Origin: Micromussa lordhowensis
Taxonomy: Eukaryota > Cnidaria > Anthozoa > Scleractinia > Lobophylliidae
Assembly: GCA_964020085.1 (NCBI GenBank)
Contig: OZ026605.1
Coordinates: 28,715,598-28,779,597 of the forward strand
Reading direction: 5' to 3'
DNA length: 64,000 nucleotides
This document shows positions 41,800 to 54,240 of this stretch, one piece after another (position 1 is the first letter of the stretch; every line of letters begins with the position of its first letter). The notes under the pieces were generated by a model. It saw only the letters and a program-made list of their open reading frames with translations, did no database searches and was not told the DNA's origin. The position numbers were made by a program, and so were the translations under genes.

Positions 41800-43900
41800 C
41801 AGGAATCTAACAGAACAACGTTGTGGCCACCGCAGACTGCCAGGCTTCTTAGGGACAATCAAACCCTTGGAAAAATCTCTGACAGATTCGGGAATTCTTT
41901 CTGTTTTTCTGCTGTTCTCTTCTCCCGTGTTTCTACTGATTTTGAAGGGAGCTTAAGCAAAGGCGTTTTTGAGCGACGTACTGCAACCGGAAATGAGTCG
42001 TTTTCTCTTTGTACTCGCCTTGGCGCTACCACATTTGTAATACTAAGTGTCGTTACTCGTATAGAGACGATTTACTTGAAAATTAGAGCTCATCCACTGC
42101 CCAAAAATGACCGTACGTCGCTAAAAACGTCTTTGCTTTAGCTCTCTATTTATAATTGTAAACGCGCCCATTGGCATATTTGTTGAACTATGTGTAAACG
42201 CGCGGGAATCTTGAGAACACGACTTAAAGAAGCGCAAATTTGCGGGACTACCGTGTACTTCTCGAGGGTTCTTTCAATTTCCTACTTCTTTTATATGTCA
42301 TGCACGGAAAGCGTACATTCTATTTTTGTTGTAAGATATTTAAGGGAGTACAAGAAGACAAGAGGTTTTGTTGTATAGCCCGTTAAGCGCGCGCGACATA
42401 GTCCAAATTCGTGCGATTGAAGTATATGTGTTTTGTAAAACCTTCTTGTGACCACGTTGCACTTGGTTTGGATTCATGGCGAATTTAATGTTTTACAGTT
42501 GATTGCCAAATTTTATCCAAAAAAAAAACCCCAAACGGTTGGATCTCGGTATTTCATCAGTGGGCTACTGTGAGCGGTACTGAGAAAGAAAGCGAGCGTA
42601 ATATTCCTTGAAGATTTCACACTGAGTGATAACGGTGTTATTACTCCTCCTATTCACAGCACTGCGCACCACATTTTGATCTGATGGTAAAGTTTCATTT
42701 AATATATTTAATATGACGTTCTGTTTGGTTAGTTTGGTTTGATGATAATTAAGTGTGGGAAATGAGCATAACTCGTTTTGATTTGTTATGTAGAGTCGTT
42801 AAATACGCAGTTTAGAGGAAACGAGGACGATTTATAGAGCCTTGTGTTTACAAGATGTCTTGATAAGGTGTCTAAAATCTTAGTGCAAGCTATAATTCAG
42901 CTATTCTGCTCCCAGAACATAGTCGAACCTTGAGATGCTGCGCAGATATTTATTTCAATCTCTCTACATGCATGTAGTTCATTTGTAGTGACACACAAGG
43001 GTGTTCCCCAAACCATAAGACTCTTTCAAACGTTACGTCATATTCTAGAAGTGAAAATATAATATATAGTTTCAACAGTGACTAACCCCGCCGACATCTC
43101 AAAATCCTTGTAATGATCGAAGTAAAATGCGCGGACTAGAACAACATTGAATTACATTAGATGTCTTAGGCGTTTGATAACGCAGCAGCAGTCTTGTGTG
43201 GAATCAAACAGTTATTCGCTCTTGATAATTTTATACGGATGCATTTGACAAAATAAATGTCCTGAAGAATACCGGTAGTGATGATGGCAAACCGTCGTAA
43301 TCAAAGGGCCTTTGGGTTCCCGCTATGCCATGAGCTCCTTAGTCTCCATGCACCTCTCTCACTGAACGCGGCTACGAATACTTTACACATCCCTTAGATC
43401 TATATGGGATGCTAATTAATTTCAGGTTAGCTCTTATGGCAAGTACTTTGCCAGGTTTCTCAACAGCTCAGAGATACCCATTGATACTGTTACGCAGTGT
43501 TAACGCTTTGGTCGATTGGTGCATGTGCAGTAGATTAAATCGACAGCCGTAGCGAGTTTGGAAAGCTGACGTCTCGAGATTTACCCCTTCATTGAGGCAA
43601 TCAAAGAGCTCTGACTCAAGGACCATAGGCACCCGTTCAGCCTTCCCTTCACTCAGCTTTTCACCTACGGCTCCCTATCACAACTTAGCCTACCGTCCGA
43701 CGTCTTTCTTTCTTTGGAAATACAGTACACCTTAATTTATTTGCCATGAGTATCTCTTTGTTATAATAAGCAGATGCTACTTTCGTGACAAGTCACTTAA
43801 AGTTCCAGAGTTCATATTCACTTACAGACTTCCAGAGTTCATATGTCCCGATTTTTACTCCTGCGGGATGGAGGGAGAGTAGCGTCTCTTAAAGACCTTA
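41800..43900. other. Downstream of LCMT1; no gene recognised
   Basis: Includes the LCMT1 3' UTR, whose end cannot be placed. The open frames at 41821-42141 and 42190-42378 have no domains. A short SINE-body-like fragment may lie near 43375-43450. Confidence 0.35.
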
Positions 43901-43911
43901 ACCGTGGGATG

Positions 43912-43990
43912 GTTTAACAGGGCGATACTGGTTAAACAGGGCGATACTGGTTTAACAGAGCGATACTGGTTTAACAGGGCGATACTGGTT
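43912..43990 (+). repeat. Tandem repeat, about 20 bp x 4
   Basis: Four consecutive units of the form GGTTTAACAGGGCGATACT, one with AAAC and one with AGAGCG changes. Confidence 0.85.
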
Positions 43991-44137
43991 GTGCCCCTGG
44001 ACGATGGCATTAACCCACAGCACTTCGGCAACGTTACAAATTATGCAAAGCCTAAGAGACGGACAAAACAAATTAAAACGCGTAATTTGTCACACATGCA
44101 GTAGATTTGGTAAAAAGGTAATCACTTGTAAGTTCGT

Positions 44138-44579
44138 TTAAGGTAGCTCAAAACAGTTTCCAGTACTTTCCAAGACCTAGAGTTTGATGGGTCATTATAA
44201 CCACTAACCACTTCAGAGCCACCTGAAATTTTCCAAAATTTATGGCGGCTCTGAACCCCCTTCGCAGAATTTTTTTAAACTCTGCAAAAAGTTCCATCTT
44301 ATCATGCTGATTACAATTCGATAATAAAAAATGGGGGTCACCGAGCTCGTTTTTTAGCTATAAGCGCTTAAAGCTAAAATTAAGGGTGTTTTTAGCTGGT
44401 CATATTGTTGCTATGGTAACCTATTGAGCCAAAAATGGACAGCGACTTGTTCACCAATGATTGGCATGGGCAACGTTTTTGATACATTGATTTTGGCATC
44501 AATTGATATAGACTGGGTATAATGAGCCAACAAAATGTAAGTCTTAGAAAGTACTGGAAACTGTTTCCAGCCACCTTAA
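44138..44579. mobile_element. MITE with TTAA target site and about 33 bp inverted repeats
   Basis: TTAAGGTAGCTCAAAACAGT, then TTCCAGTACTTTC, at the left is mirrored by GAAAGTACTGGAAACTGTTT, then CCAGCCACCTTAA, at the right. The TTAA boundaries point to a piggyBac-like mobiliser. No transposase. Confidence 0.75.
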
Positions 44580-44963
44580 AGGCCTACTCTATAGGGGAAT
44601 CCTTGTTTTCAATATTTGCCTCATTAGCATAAGCAATTCTGTTTTTGACGGAGTTCCAAATAAATCAGTTCTGAATATTGAATGGTCATAGTACGATTAA
44701 CTCTGCCAGTGAATATGAGCCTGATGTATTGAATATATTTTGTGCAACACGGGTTTAAAAACTCAAAATTTAACAAAAAATGTATGAGCTCATTAGCGCT
44801 TTTGCCACCCAGAAATTTTGCAGTTTTTGAAAGGCAATTTCTCCCTGAATATTACACCCAAAGAGCTAAAAATTTCACCATGTACTAAGTTTCACTAGCT
44901 CTTTAGATGCCTGAAGTCAATTCATATCTAACATGTTGCCTTCTGTACTCAAAGCCGTATGCA

Positions 44964-44995
<32 letters not shown>

Positions 44996-46440
44996 TGAAT
45001 CCGCCTATTTGGGTCAATAAGGTGAATTCAACACTAAACCCTATTTGAATATACAACCCATTGAAAAATATGCACTGGGACGGATGCATTGCTCTATTAC
45101 CTAAGTAAGTAAACACTTTTGTCCGTTCTCGCTCGATCGATCGATAGACATCGATCGATCGGTCGATTGGTCGGTTGGTTGATTGGTGGGTTAGTATAGT
45201 AGTTAGTAGCAGTCAATCAGAACTTCATCAGCTGAAGTGCAGCGAGATGACGGCAATGCAACTATTGACAGTGTGCGCCTGCGAAACAAAGGTTGCATCT
45301 CCCCCAATTATTAGTCAGGATTTGTTGTCCGGTGCTTGATTGACCAATTCCCCAAGGGGTGGCCTCCCGTATATAAAGAAACACGTGGGGATTTAAACTG
45401 CCCAGTTTAGCAGCAAGTCCAAAATAATTAGGAACTTATGGAGTCATTCTTTTCTCAGCAGGGGTTAGTGGGTGGGGGACTTCGTTTCTATAGCTTAGAG
45501 TTGTAGTTCTGCACGAACGTTAATTAGTTTACTGGCGGTTCTTTCTCCCCAGCCAACCTCATATATTATACACCGGTCGGACTAGTCCTTCGCTTCCTCT
45601 CCTGGGTCCTCAGGCTTTTGTGAAGCGGCGTCTACTGGGAATAGATTACTATCTTCCAGAAAAACCAGAGGATTCAACGGGAATCGATTTTAAGCCGCCT
45701 ATTTTTCTCTTTTCCAGTGCACTTGAGATATCACATATTTTTCTCTTTTCCAGTGCACTTGAGATATCGTTAGATGTCACTCATCTCTTTTTAATTGATA
45801 TTTAAAGTCTTCAAACCAGAATTTAGGGAGGTGAATAAATTTAAGAATTTTTTGTTGACACATTGACACAAAGGATTCCCCACTGCTTGACGTGAACCAA
45901 GCATCTGCTCGCAATAATAAAACTCAAAATGACAATTTACCGTTACTATGGTTACAGAGTGTCGTACGTTTCTTTCAGTATAGGTGGTATATGCATCAAC
46001 ATAGCATCTTTATATCATGTTTCTCTATTCTCTTCATGTCTTTTACAACACAATAATGAAGTTACAAAAAATGTCCTACCATTTTTTTTTCAGAAAAAGG
46101 GTCTTAAAAACATCGTTATAACCAGACCTTACTTCTGCTATACTGCGTGCTTGTTCTGTAAAACTTGAATTTCATTAATAATTTAGATGCAGAATATTTT
46201 TGTTACGAAAAGCTCTAAATAAAGGGCTGGGAAAAAGAAGTTAATTACAAGGCACTGTCAAATGTGTTGTCGATAATAGACTATATGTTTTTATTTGTTG
46301 TTCCTTTGTTTATATTCTGTTGCTATAAATAATGAGTTAACTTTACCCTGTAAAAAATAAATCCACTCTTTCTCAATATCATATCTAAATCAGACTAGAA
46401 ACGAGTTACTTTTTATTGCTAGAATTATTAGTAAGCAGCC
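44580..46440. other. Intergenic; simple repeat and short duplications
   Basis: A CGAT/GGTC-type simple repeat occupies about 45127-45195. A direct duplication of about 35 bp (TTTTTCTCTTTTCCAGTGCA, then CTTGAGATATC) is at 45700-45770. No gene recognised. Confidence 0.45.
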
Positions 46441-46459
46441 CACTGAAACATATCTCTCA

Positions 46460-47600
46460 ATGACTAGCCATAGTCTGAGGCTGATTCTCAGCTTTCTGTC
46501 AGTTTTATCTGCGATGGCAAAAAGAGAATCATGCGGAAGCGTTTTTGAAACGCAAGTTGGTGAGTACAAAGCAGATCTAACACTGCACGTTCTCTTTTCT
46601 AGCTCATTGTCAGCTGTTTGCACGAGAAAATACTGCACTAGAGAGATGAACATTTGGAATTTCTCCAGTGTTCTCAGTTCAGACCATACCTTACTTGGTT
46701 ACTTAATAGGCAAGGCTGTAGTTGATGACGAGTTTGAATGTCAGTTAAATGATGTATCGCGAATAACAGTTGCAAGTCCTTTAATGTTCATTCTGGTGGG
46801 CAATAATTCAATGCGCGTTTGCGAGTTAAACAGCAAAACCCGACAGATGAAATCAGACGACTTTAACACTAGGTTTACACCTAGATTCGTAAATGTTTCC
46901 GGATTCATCAATTTTAGAGTAGTGGGATACGTTGGCGTTTACACTGTAAGGGTAGGTAGGGGTAGGTTGAGACAGTCTGAAGTTTTCTTTCCACTCGCCG
47001 ACCACGTTGTTGCCAATCATGTTGTCCCACCAGGCATTTGGCAGGGTCTTATCCAGAATCGCCCAGGTTTTCGATCGTGCCATCGTCATCTACGATAAAG
47101 TGTCGCGTTCGTCAACATAAGTTGCGTCGATAATTTTGGTTTCAATTCTGAGGAATATGGCATTACCCAAAATAAAAGATTGAAAGGACTTGTAACAGAA
47201 TGAGGCAGCCAGCGACCGCCATCGATGGCCATCAATATGACTACGATTCCTGGACTACGACTAGATCTGCCATTTTGATTCTAGCGCTAACTCTAAAGTT
47301 CGCAGGCGAAAAAATATCCTGATTCGAGAGAAAATCGTTTACACGACAAAACTCTCCGGATTCAAACGTTTTCGGATTCAAAGTTCCCACTTTAAATTCC
47401 GGATTCAAAATCTCCGGAGACATGACCAAACCGGGAAGTTTTTATTTCGGATTAGTCCACTTGTGTGTAAACGGCAAAACCAATCCGGTACTAAAACATT
47501 TCGGATTCGTCACGAATCCGGAACAATTTGCTCTAGTGTAAACCTAGTCTAAATGACAGAAAGGTTCCACATACTACCATTCAGTTGAGGCAAGTGAAAT
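46460..47600 (+). pseudogene. PAN-domain secreted protein, copy A (disrupted)
   Basis: Exon 1 (46460-46559) encodes a signal-peptide-like start (MTSHSLRLILSFLSVLSAMA), then ESCGSVFETQV, and ends at a GTGAGT donor. A second exon from 46683 (after TTCTCAGTTCAG) encodes the start of a PAN/apple domain: HTLLGYLIGKAVVDDEFECQ. The next 15 or so codons are out of frame relative to copy B (whose CIANNSCKSF has its cognate in another frame here). The frame then recovers at NNSMRVCELNSKTRQMK, a characteristic PAN segment. At 46867 the exon is split by a transposon of about 680 bp and resumes at about 47550. The 123 bp intron has no stop and is a multiple of three, so one long frame reads through it. 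Probably a pseudogene. Confidence 0.65.
46867..47549. mobile_element. PIF/Harbinger-like element inside the PAN exon
   Basis: Ends CACTAGGTTTACAC and GTGTAAACCTAGTC are inverted repeats, flanked by TAA on both sides (46864-46866 and 47550-47552), the 3 bp target-site pattern typical of PIF/Harbinger. Inside are several copies of GGATTC/TCCGGATTC motifs (47330-47520) but no transposase frame. Confidence 0.6.
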
Positions 47601-49720
47601 AACTAATTCGTATTAATGTTATACGGAATGGTCAAACTCGCAGTTACAATTTTGCACATGGTGAAAAAGGGTTCCGAAACAAAGTAAAATTGCATTTCTC
47701 TCATAAGACAATCATGTCCACTGGAAATATATTATAATACATGTTTCACATTACATATCAAAACTTTGTTTTACAGGAATAAATTACAATTGACAAAGCG
47801 ATGAAAATCGCTTGACAAAGCTACTTATATAAATGATGGCTGAAAGTGCCTCTACGGTGTTTGACTTTTAGGAATTTTGGTTGACTTTTTTAGATTTTTC
47901 GCGATCCTCAGAACGGGTTTTATTTTAAACCATTATTTCTGGATTTAGAACGTTAATATTTGTTAATTTACTTTTTATACGAATAAAACTCTGCTGTCTT
48001 AGCGCAAACGCAGCATTTGTTCTTTTGCTTTTGGAAGTGGTGTTCAGTGTTATTTTATGACAATCTGTAACCATGGTAACAATGAATTGTCATTTCGAGG
48101 CTACTATTGCGAGCAGATAATTGTTTCGCGTTAAGTCAGTGGGAAATCTTTTACAAAAAATGTGTCGCAGCAGTTTGGCTCGAGGTCGTGGCAGAAAAAA
48201 CAAAAACGACAGAGGGCCAACATTCCCCAGGACGGCAAGAGCCAGCTAGGTGTTAGTAAGTAATTTATTGTATGGTGCTCGTGCCACGCTTTTCCTGAGA
48301 TTTGCCTTCTTTAGAAAACATGAAGTACAGCGCTTATGATCGTTTCCATGGAAACGGTCCGTATGGGCATGAACCAAGGACTTCATCGCCGAGTCAAAAA
48401 GATATACCTCTCGAGGGCCGTACTGTAAGTTACGGACCGAGCTTTTTCCCCATCGATTTATGGTCCAAACGCGAAGCGTGCGGGCCATAAATCGAAGGGG
48501 AAAAATGAGGATCCGTGAACGATTTCTATTCACGCGGAACTGACGGCTTCAAATTTATGACGCACCTCGAAAGCAAAACCAGTCAATTTAAAAAATCGAT
48601 AATTGACTCTTAAGTCGTTAGCAGGTTTTAATACACAATTTCAGAAGTAAAAGAAAGTTTTCAACTTTTACTTGCTAGAAAAGTCAAGAACGCTTGGCGA
48701 TAAAACAAGAATCATTTTGGCAACAAAAGCAGCTTCAAATTTTAGCGGGCCGTACAGTAGAATACGGCCCGCTTAAATTGACCAATCACAGCGCGCGTAC
48801 TAACTGAGAGATAAATATAATTATAATCCCCGCCGTGCAAACTTTTCTCTTTCCATTCTATTGCTGGGTATTATAAATTGTGGCATAAAACCACTGGCTT
48901 AAAAAATCAAACCCTGCTATAATTCATACTTACCGGTACCTCTTTTTCACCTTTCATTTCATTGAATTTAAATTTGAATTCTGAATAAACAGTTATGTTC
49001 TGTTATAATAACTTTTAGTAGAATTCTACTAGTATACTCATGCAAATGCTGTAATCTGATTGGCTGAGCCATTGCACACTATCAGCCATTAGTGTGCAGC
49101 GGCTTGATGTTGTCGACAAAAGTGTAACGTTTTCTCGTTTCGCTGAAGTTTTGAAAAAACATTTAGATACAAAATTTTCGAGAAGACTAAAAGGAGAGGA
49201 TTTACGGTTTCTTGAATTAAAAAAAAGCCCGAAAGTTTTGATAGAAACTGATAAGCGCGCGTACACAACTGCAAATGTCAAATTGACAATTAATTCAGTC
49301 CGTGCGAGTTAACTCTCTAAAGTGTGAAGTTTAATACTAAGACCAGATGTCAGATTAATAAAGGGGAAAATTTGAACATTCTGTATCTTCAAGCTTTTAA
49401 TTCAGTTTGGCGCCAAAAATGGGTCGCCAGCGTTCGGCAACTCGCTCTTCGATCGCTGTCGCCAGGTAGGAAAATAGTTGTGTCATTTATTACAACAAAA
49501 TATGCTGTTCCTCCTCAAGTCAAACCCAGAATTCTCGAGTTAAGCATTAGAAGAAGCCAAAGCAACTATAATATTGTCTTCATTTTTTGTTAGCTGCGAA
49601 GAAAAAGATTATTATCGTGTCGTTTAGGTAGGACAGCTCGGTTTGACTGTCGCTCGTACTGCGAGCACAGCCACTGTAGGCGTCAAGCAAATCATGTTTT
49701 CACAGTTTTTTAATATTTTT
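47600..49720. other. Intergenic; two foldback elements
   Basis: About 48410-48815 is a known-looking coral foldback: CCCCATCGATTTATGG against CCATAAATCGAAGGGG around 48450-48505, and GCGGGCCGTACAGTAGAATA, then CGGCCCGC, at 48747-48773. About 49014-49320 is a repeat with TAGTAGAATTCTACTAGTAT at its end and TGTGCAGCGG, related to 21075-21430. Its open frame (49094-49312) includes DLRFLELKKSPKVLI and may be a relic of a transposon protein. Confidence 0.45.
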
Positions 49721-49734
49721 GAGTCAGTTAGCCA

Positions 49735-49960
49735 TTCAGTGTGATAAATGGGGGAGTGACGACGGCTCATACATTGCTGGTAAGGGGGGACACGAAAGAC
49801 TCGAAGGATGGGACACGATGTATAACCACGCGGCATTCATTGCTTCGAAGAATCATTGGGTTATCAATATCGTTGATGGTTTTTGGCAGCTGTGTGATGA
49901 TACTGGACACAATCAGTGGAATTTCGTCAGCAGAGGTTTGGAAAATCTACGTGCGCTAAG
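49735..49960 (+). pseudogene. C-terminal fragment of the fibrinogen-like family (copy A remnant)
   Basis: Two overlapping frames together match the end of copies B and C: DKWGSDDGSYIAGKGGHERL, then a one-base frame change, then the NHWV block and the terminal EVWKIYVR and stop (family ending DFWKIYVR). No upstream GGWLLI exon was found nearby. Probably the 3' end of copy A. Confidence 0.6.
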
Positions 49961-49974
49961 ATGTAGGCCATAAT

Positions 49975-51034
49975 TGCAGAGCTTCTGGCTTTTGTGAAGT
50001 CACTAGAGCTTTACCGAGTTGAGGCTCCTGAATGAATTAATTTATTTAAAAAACACGGTAAAAATATCAGTATAACAATAATAGAATAAAGAAATACATC
50101 ATATGTAAGATTTTCTATTTATTGGTTCATTACATATTTGCCGTGTGGGAGTCCGATGCAGAGAGCCATTTATCAATGCTTCTCTTGATCGTTCCATAGA
50201 GAAGCTCCGCTATAACTGAAGCTACGCTTCAGGTAGTCAGTTCTTGGATTCGGTAACTATAATTTACTTAATTGCGTCACGAAGATCAAAGGACAAAGTG
50301 AGTGAACATATTGCAAAGATAATCTGGGGCGAGCTTATTAACGCATTTGTACATTAAAGATGTTTCCATTTTCGAAAATAACATGTTATTTTCACATGTG
50401 GAGATATCATGTTTTTGGGTGAAAGCTCACCTGGTATTTTCATTGGTGTTTATATTATAATGCGTTTTAGCCAATCCAACTGCACGAAGAATCTACTCCG
50501 CCGCCTGCATCATTAATTATTTTGAAAAAGAAGAAAGAAAGGAATGTTATGATAATATTCACCAAAGGAGTAATTCGTAGAAAGGGTTAAAAATGTTGAA
50601 TTTATGACTGCACCTGCCTGTAAGTTAAACTTAGTTGTGACTGCCATGCCACTGGCACAAAACACAGCTGAGTTTGTAATAGTCGTTTTTGACTTTTGGA
50701 CTAACGCCTAACGTAAAGTAAGATTATATTCATCCAAGGATCATATAAAACAACCAGTTTGTAATTGACATGGTGAATATAACAACTTGTACACTAGTGT
50801 TGAACGCTATCTCTAGAATTTAATAGTTCATCATTCCCCATATTTTGACAAACAAATTTTGCGTGTTTGTGTTTTGCTGAAAAAATTAGAAATTAAATGT
50901 TAAATAATTTAGAAGCTAAGGGGTTTTGCATGGGAAAAACTCAAAATAAAGAGCTGGTAAAAGAAAGCCGAGGTAATTGCACGGTATCACCACATGTGAT
51001 GTTGCTATGCATATGAATTATAAATAAACTTGTC
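49975..51034. other. Intergenic, AT-rich; nothing recognised
   Basis: No domain-bearing frame. It separates the copy A remnant from copy B. Confidence 0.35.
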
Positions 51035-51175
51035 TTGCAAAAAGAAATTAAACTCGCTATGTTGTATACAAAACTGAAACAGCTTCATGGCTGCTATGTT
51101 TCATCCTTAAGACTCAAAGATGCATGCTTCAATCTCCAAGTACATGTAGGGGTTAAGGAAAAGAACTTATTAGTG

Positions 51176-52804
51176 ATGGCTGGCTTTTGGCTGGTTCAGT
51201 TGATCCTTGTGACTCTTGATATTCTTCTGATCGTGTTTGTGATGGCAAATAGAGACTATTGTGGAAGCGTTTTTAAAACTCAAGTTGGTATGTATCATAA
51301 CTTCTGATTTTGTGACCTGTTTTCATTGAAAAAGCTACGGCATGCAAACTTGGAATTTCTCCTGTCTGGTTATTTTCTGTTTGTTTCCAATGAAAATAAC
51401 TTCATGTATTTTTCATTCAGATCATGCCTTACTTGGTCAAACCATGGGCAAGGCTGTAGTTGATGACGAGTTTGAATGTCAGCTAAAATGCATCGCAAAT
51501 AACAGTTGCAAGTCATTCAGGAATAAAAGAATAAGCCATATAGATAAATTTAAAAGAAGAAAGAATTGTTTCAATAACAATGGGTAGCTTCAGATTAACT
51601 ACTCCTGTGAAGAAGAACTGTACAGTCATTAAAGTGCAAATGACAACCGTGTGATGACTTTCATAACAACAGAAACGGTAAACGGCATTTTTAATTCCTC
51701 CTGGAATTCTATGTGATACTCCTAAAGATTCAAGGAGTAAACATTTGATCACTTTAGGGCACAGCGAACACCCCTGCAAATAAACACAATACAACAATCC
51801 AAAAAAATACAAATACAATACTTTATTTAACAACGTTACGTCTTGGAGCTTTCGAGCTCGTTTAGAATAAGTACGTGCACCTAACATTTAAAAAAAAACA
51901 CCTAATACCTAAAGCTGAAAAGTTAAGAGAAAAAATATATTTAAAAATAATGAATAATTAAACTAATGTAATATTTATGTCCAAGTGAAATTTAAAAACC
52001 CAACAAAATACGTATTGTTGGTCGACGTCTAATAAATTAAAAATAGCTGTCACTAAGAATCATCATTAAATGTCGATGGTATGAGTGGGGAAACAGCCAA
52101 CGCTTCAATGTTTTCTACCAAATAATTTACATGGACATGTCCCCACCGAGCCGTCCCTGTTGGTTGAAGAACAGAAAGTGTTCTCATTAATAAGTTTATA
52201 TTTCGTTTTAACCTCATAACAAAATTGAACGACGCCTAATACTGGTTATTTCAGGAGGCTGGCTTCTGATCTTCAACATTGTGATTGATGACAGCTCATC
52301 TCTTCCGATCTCCTTGGGTATCGAGCCATCATACCGCGGTATCAGCCGTTATAACAACAGTAACATGGTTCTAGAGACTAGCGCCCTAAATGAGCTAAGA
52401 TCTCATTTGTCTTTCGCACAACTGAGATTCCACTGCAGAAAACAACTGGGACGTACGTTCCACGTGACAACGGTCGCTAACAGCACTGGTGAAGCTGTAG
52501 TCCAGTACTTCAGCCGTCAGACGGATACCATGCCCTACGCCTGTGGGTCATTTGCAAGACTTACTGAGGACAATTCAATTACCGCAAGTAATTGTACGAT
52601 GTGGGGAAAAGGTGGCGGCGTCTATCACGTTGGTAAATTAAATGGGGACATGAAGGAATGCGTGAGTTGTACAAGTTCCCAGCGTTTGTTTTCATTTTCT
52701 ACAATTGGGCTACTAATCCGGAACCAGGTTGGAACAGATGGGAATGTGACGACTTTGGACGCTCAGTATCACCTGGAGACTTCTGGAATATTTATGTTCG
52801 TTAA
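51176..52804 (+). pseudogene. PAN / fibrinogen-like secreted protein, copy B (frameshifted)
   Basis: Exon 1 (51176-51287) encodes a hydrophobic leader (MAGFWLVQLILVTLDILLIV), then DYCGSVFKTQV, with a GTATGT donor. The PAN exon starts at 51421 with DHALLGQTMGKAVVDDEFEC and QLKCIANNSCKSF, then loses similarity and hits a stop near 51585. No exon for the CKEIRDSGD...CDMTTDGG block (seen in copy C) was found between. The last exon starts at 52255 with GGWLLIFNIVID and runs through RGISRYNNSNMVLETSALNE and YFSRQTDTMPYACGSFA. After HVGK a 5-nt duplication (TAAAT) near 52636-52645 shifts the frame. The correct frame resumes with WGHEGMRELYKFPAFVF and ends DFWNIYVR at 52804. Overall decayed. The family resembles secreted coral proteins (some annotated as skeletal organic matrix-like); that link is from memory and unverified. 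Confidence 0.65.
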
Positions 52805-52811
52805 GCACTAA

Positions 52812-53715
52812 ATAATCACTGGACACTTGAGTCTTGATGATTCTTGATCTCCATACGTACAAACTCGGGTTCAGATAATGAATTTGTTAAGTAGAATTTT
52901 AGTAAATACGTTTTCCGTTCAGGAACAAACCTTTCCAAGAGAGAATGAAGGGTATAAGAGGTTTTTAGCTCCCATATTTTGATAGGCCTTATTCTTAAGG
53001 TATTCGCACCCAATTTATTCGTAGACATGACACCCAGTTCATCCGTGGATAAATATTACAACGTACGTTGCCTGAATGTTTTAGTGGTGGACAAAAATGT
53101 GCGTAAAGTCGCTTGGTCTGTCCATATAAGGAAACTCCCTGCCACAGGAGTGGTTATTTCTAGATCCTCCTGAGATTTCCGAAAACGGGAGTGATCTAAA
53201 AATAGCTTTGGAGAGATTACTGTGGAAATAAAGTCTCTGTGGAGGGTATGGACTCCTTGAGGAACTCCCCTAATAATTATTCTCTCTTTTTCGATGAACT
53301 CTAAGTAAGTCCTGGTAATACTTCTGCTAATCTGTTCTCTTCCGAATGATATAACAGTAGCTGTACCTTTAATATTTTAAATTAGGTCAATGAAACGTTT
53401 TTTTTCCTTGTCATTATGTAATACTGTCTTTTTCCCTTCTATTTTATTAGTTAACTTCTGTTTTTGTATATTTTTGTAATTGGGCTAGTAAGCCAAGACG
53501 CGCCTAGATTAGCCGTTGCTAGTTGCGGCATGCCCTTTTTTTGTAAAATTTAATTTGAAAATATTGTGTGTAAAGTGTGTAGAGTGAAGTGTAGCTACAT
53601 TGTCTTTTTTATCAGTGTTTTGTGATTTCGAGTCTTATAAGAAATCCCAAATCTGGATTTCCCGATCGTAAGCTAACACCACAAAAAGTCTTTTGTTTGA
53701 ACATAATTAGCAGAT
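52812..53715. other. Intergenic, nothing recognised
   Basis: No supported feature. Small overlapping frames on both strands at 52816-53173 have no domain. Confidence 0.35.
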
Positions 53716-53724
53716 ATTCAAGAC

Positions 53725-53975
53725 AGAAATAATAATAACACTGCCTGGAGACAGCTCATTCCTCACAGAGGATTGATCTAATTGGGGAAAGGATGGTGGC
53801 TTTCACAGTTGGTAAATGGGGACATGAAGGAATGCGTGGATTGTATGAATATCCAGCATTTATCGTGTACGATTATCATTGGGCCCCTAATCCAGCCTTT
53901 TACGACGACAGCATAGAACGTGATGATCGTGGTACTACTGTATCTCCTGCAGACTCCTGAAAGATGCATGTGCGT
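53725..53975 (+). pseudogene. C-terminal fragment of the fibrinogen-like family
   Basis: Matches copies B and C from CCTGGAGACAGCTCATTCCT through GTAAATGGGGACATGAAGGA to CATTGGGCCCCTAATCCAGC. Several stops and frame changes make it clearly dead. It is 5'-truncated, with no upstream exon in the neighbourhood. Confidence 0.65.
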
Positions 53976-54095
53976 TAAACCACTTCATTCAATCCTAACA
54001 TAACATAATATCACTTTTATTTCACCTCGGATTTGCAAGAGTAGCTGTATAGCTAATTTTTCCGAGAAAGAAAATACAAAATAAATAAATAAATC

Positions 54096-54240
54096 CTGGC
54101 CCCGGATGGATAACGCTATCCACTGGATAAAACGCTATCCAGTGAATAGCCTGGTTTGTTTTGTTAACACTTATCCACTGGCTAGTGATTTATCTGGTGG
54201 ATAGCATTATCCAGCTTTCAAACAACCCTGGCCAGGGGAT
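54096..54240. mobile_element. MITE with TATCCACTGGATAA-type repeats
   Basis: GGATAACGCTATCCACTGGA, the following CGCTATCCAGTG and the later GGTGGATAGCATTATCC are arranged as nested inverted repeats, bounded by CTGGCCCC and CCTGGCCAGGG. Confidence 0.5.

Noticed and set aside
41821..42141. 106-codon ORF just after LCMT1
   Set aside because: It falls in the LCMT1 3' region with no domain or splice context.
46853..47089. 78-codon minus-strand ORF
   Set aside because: It is antisense across the inserted PIF-like element and PAN exon, with no domain.
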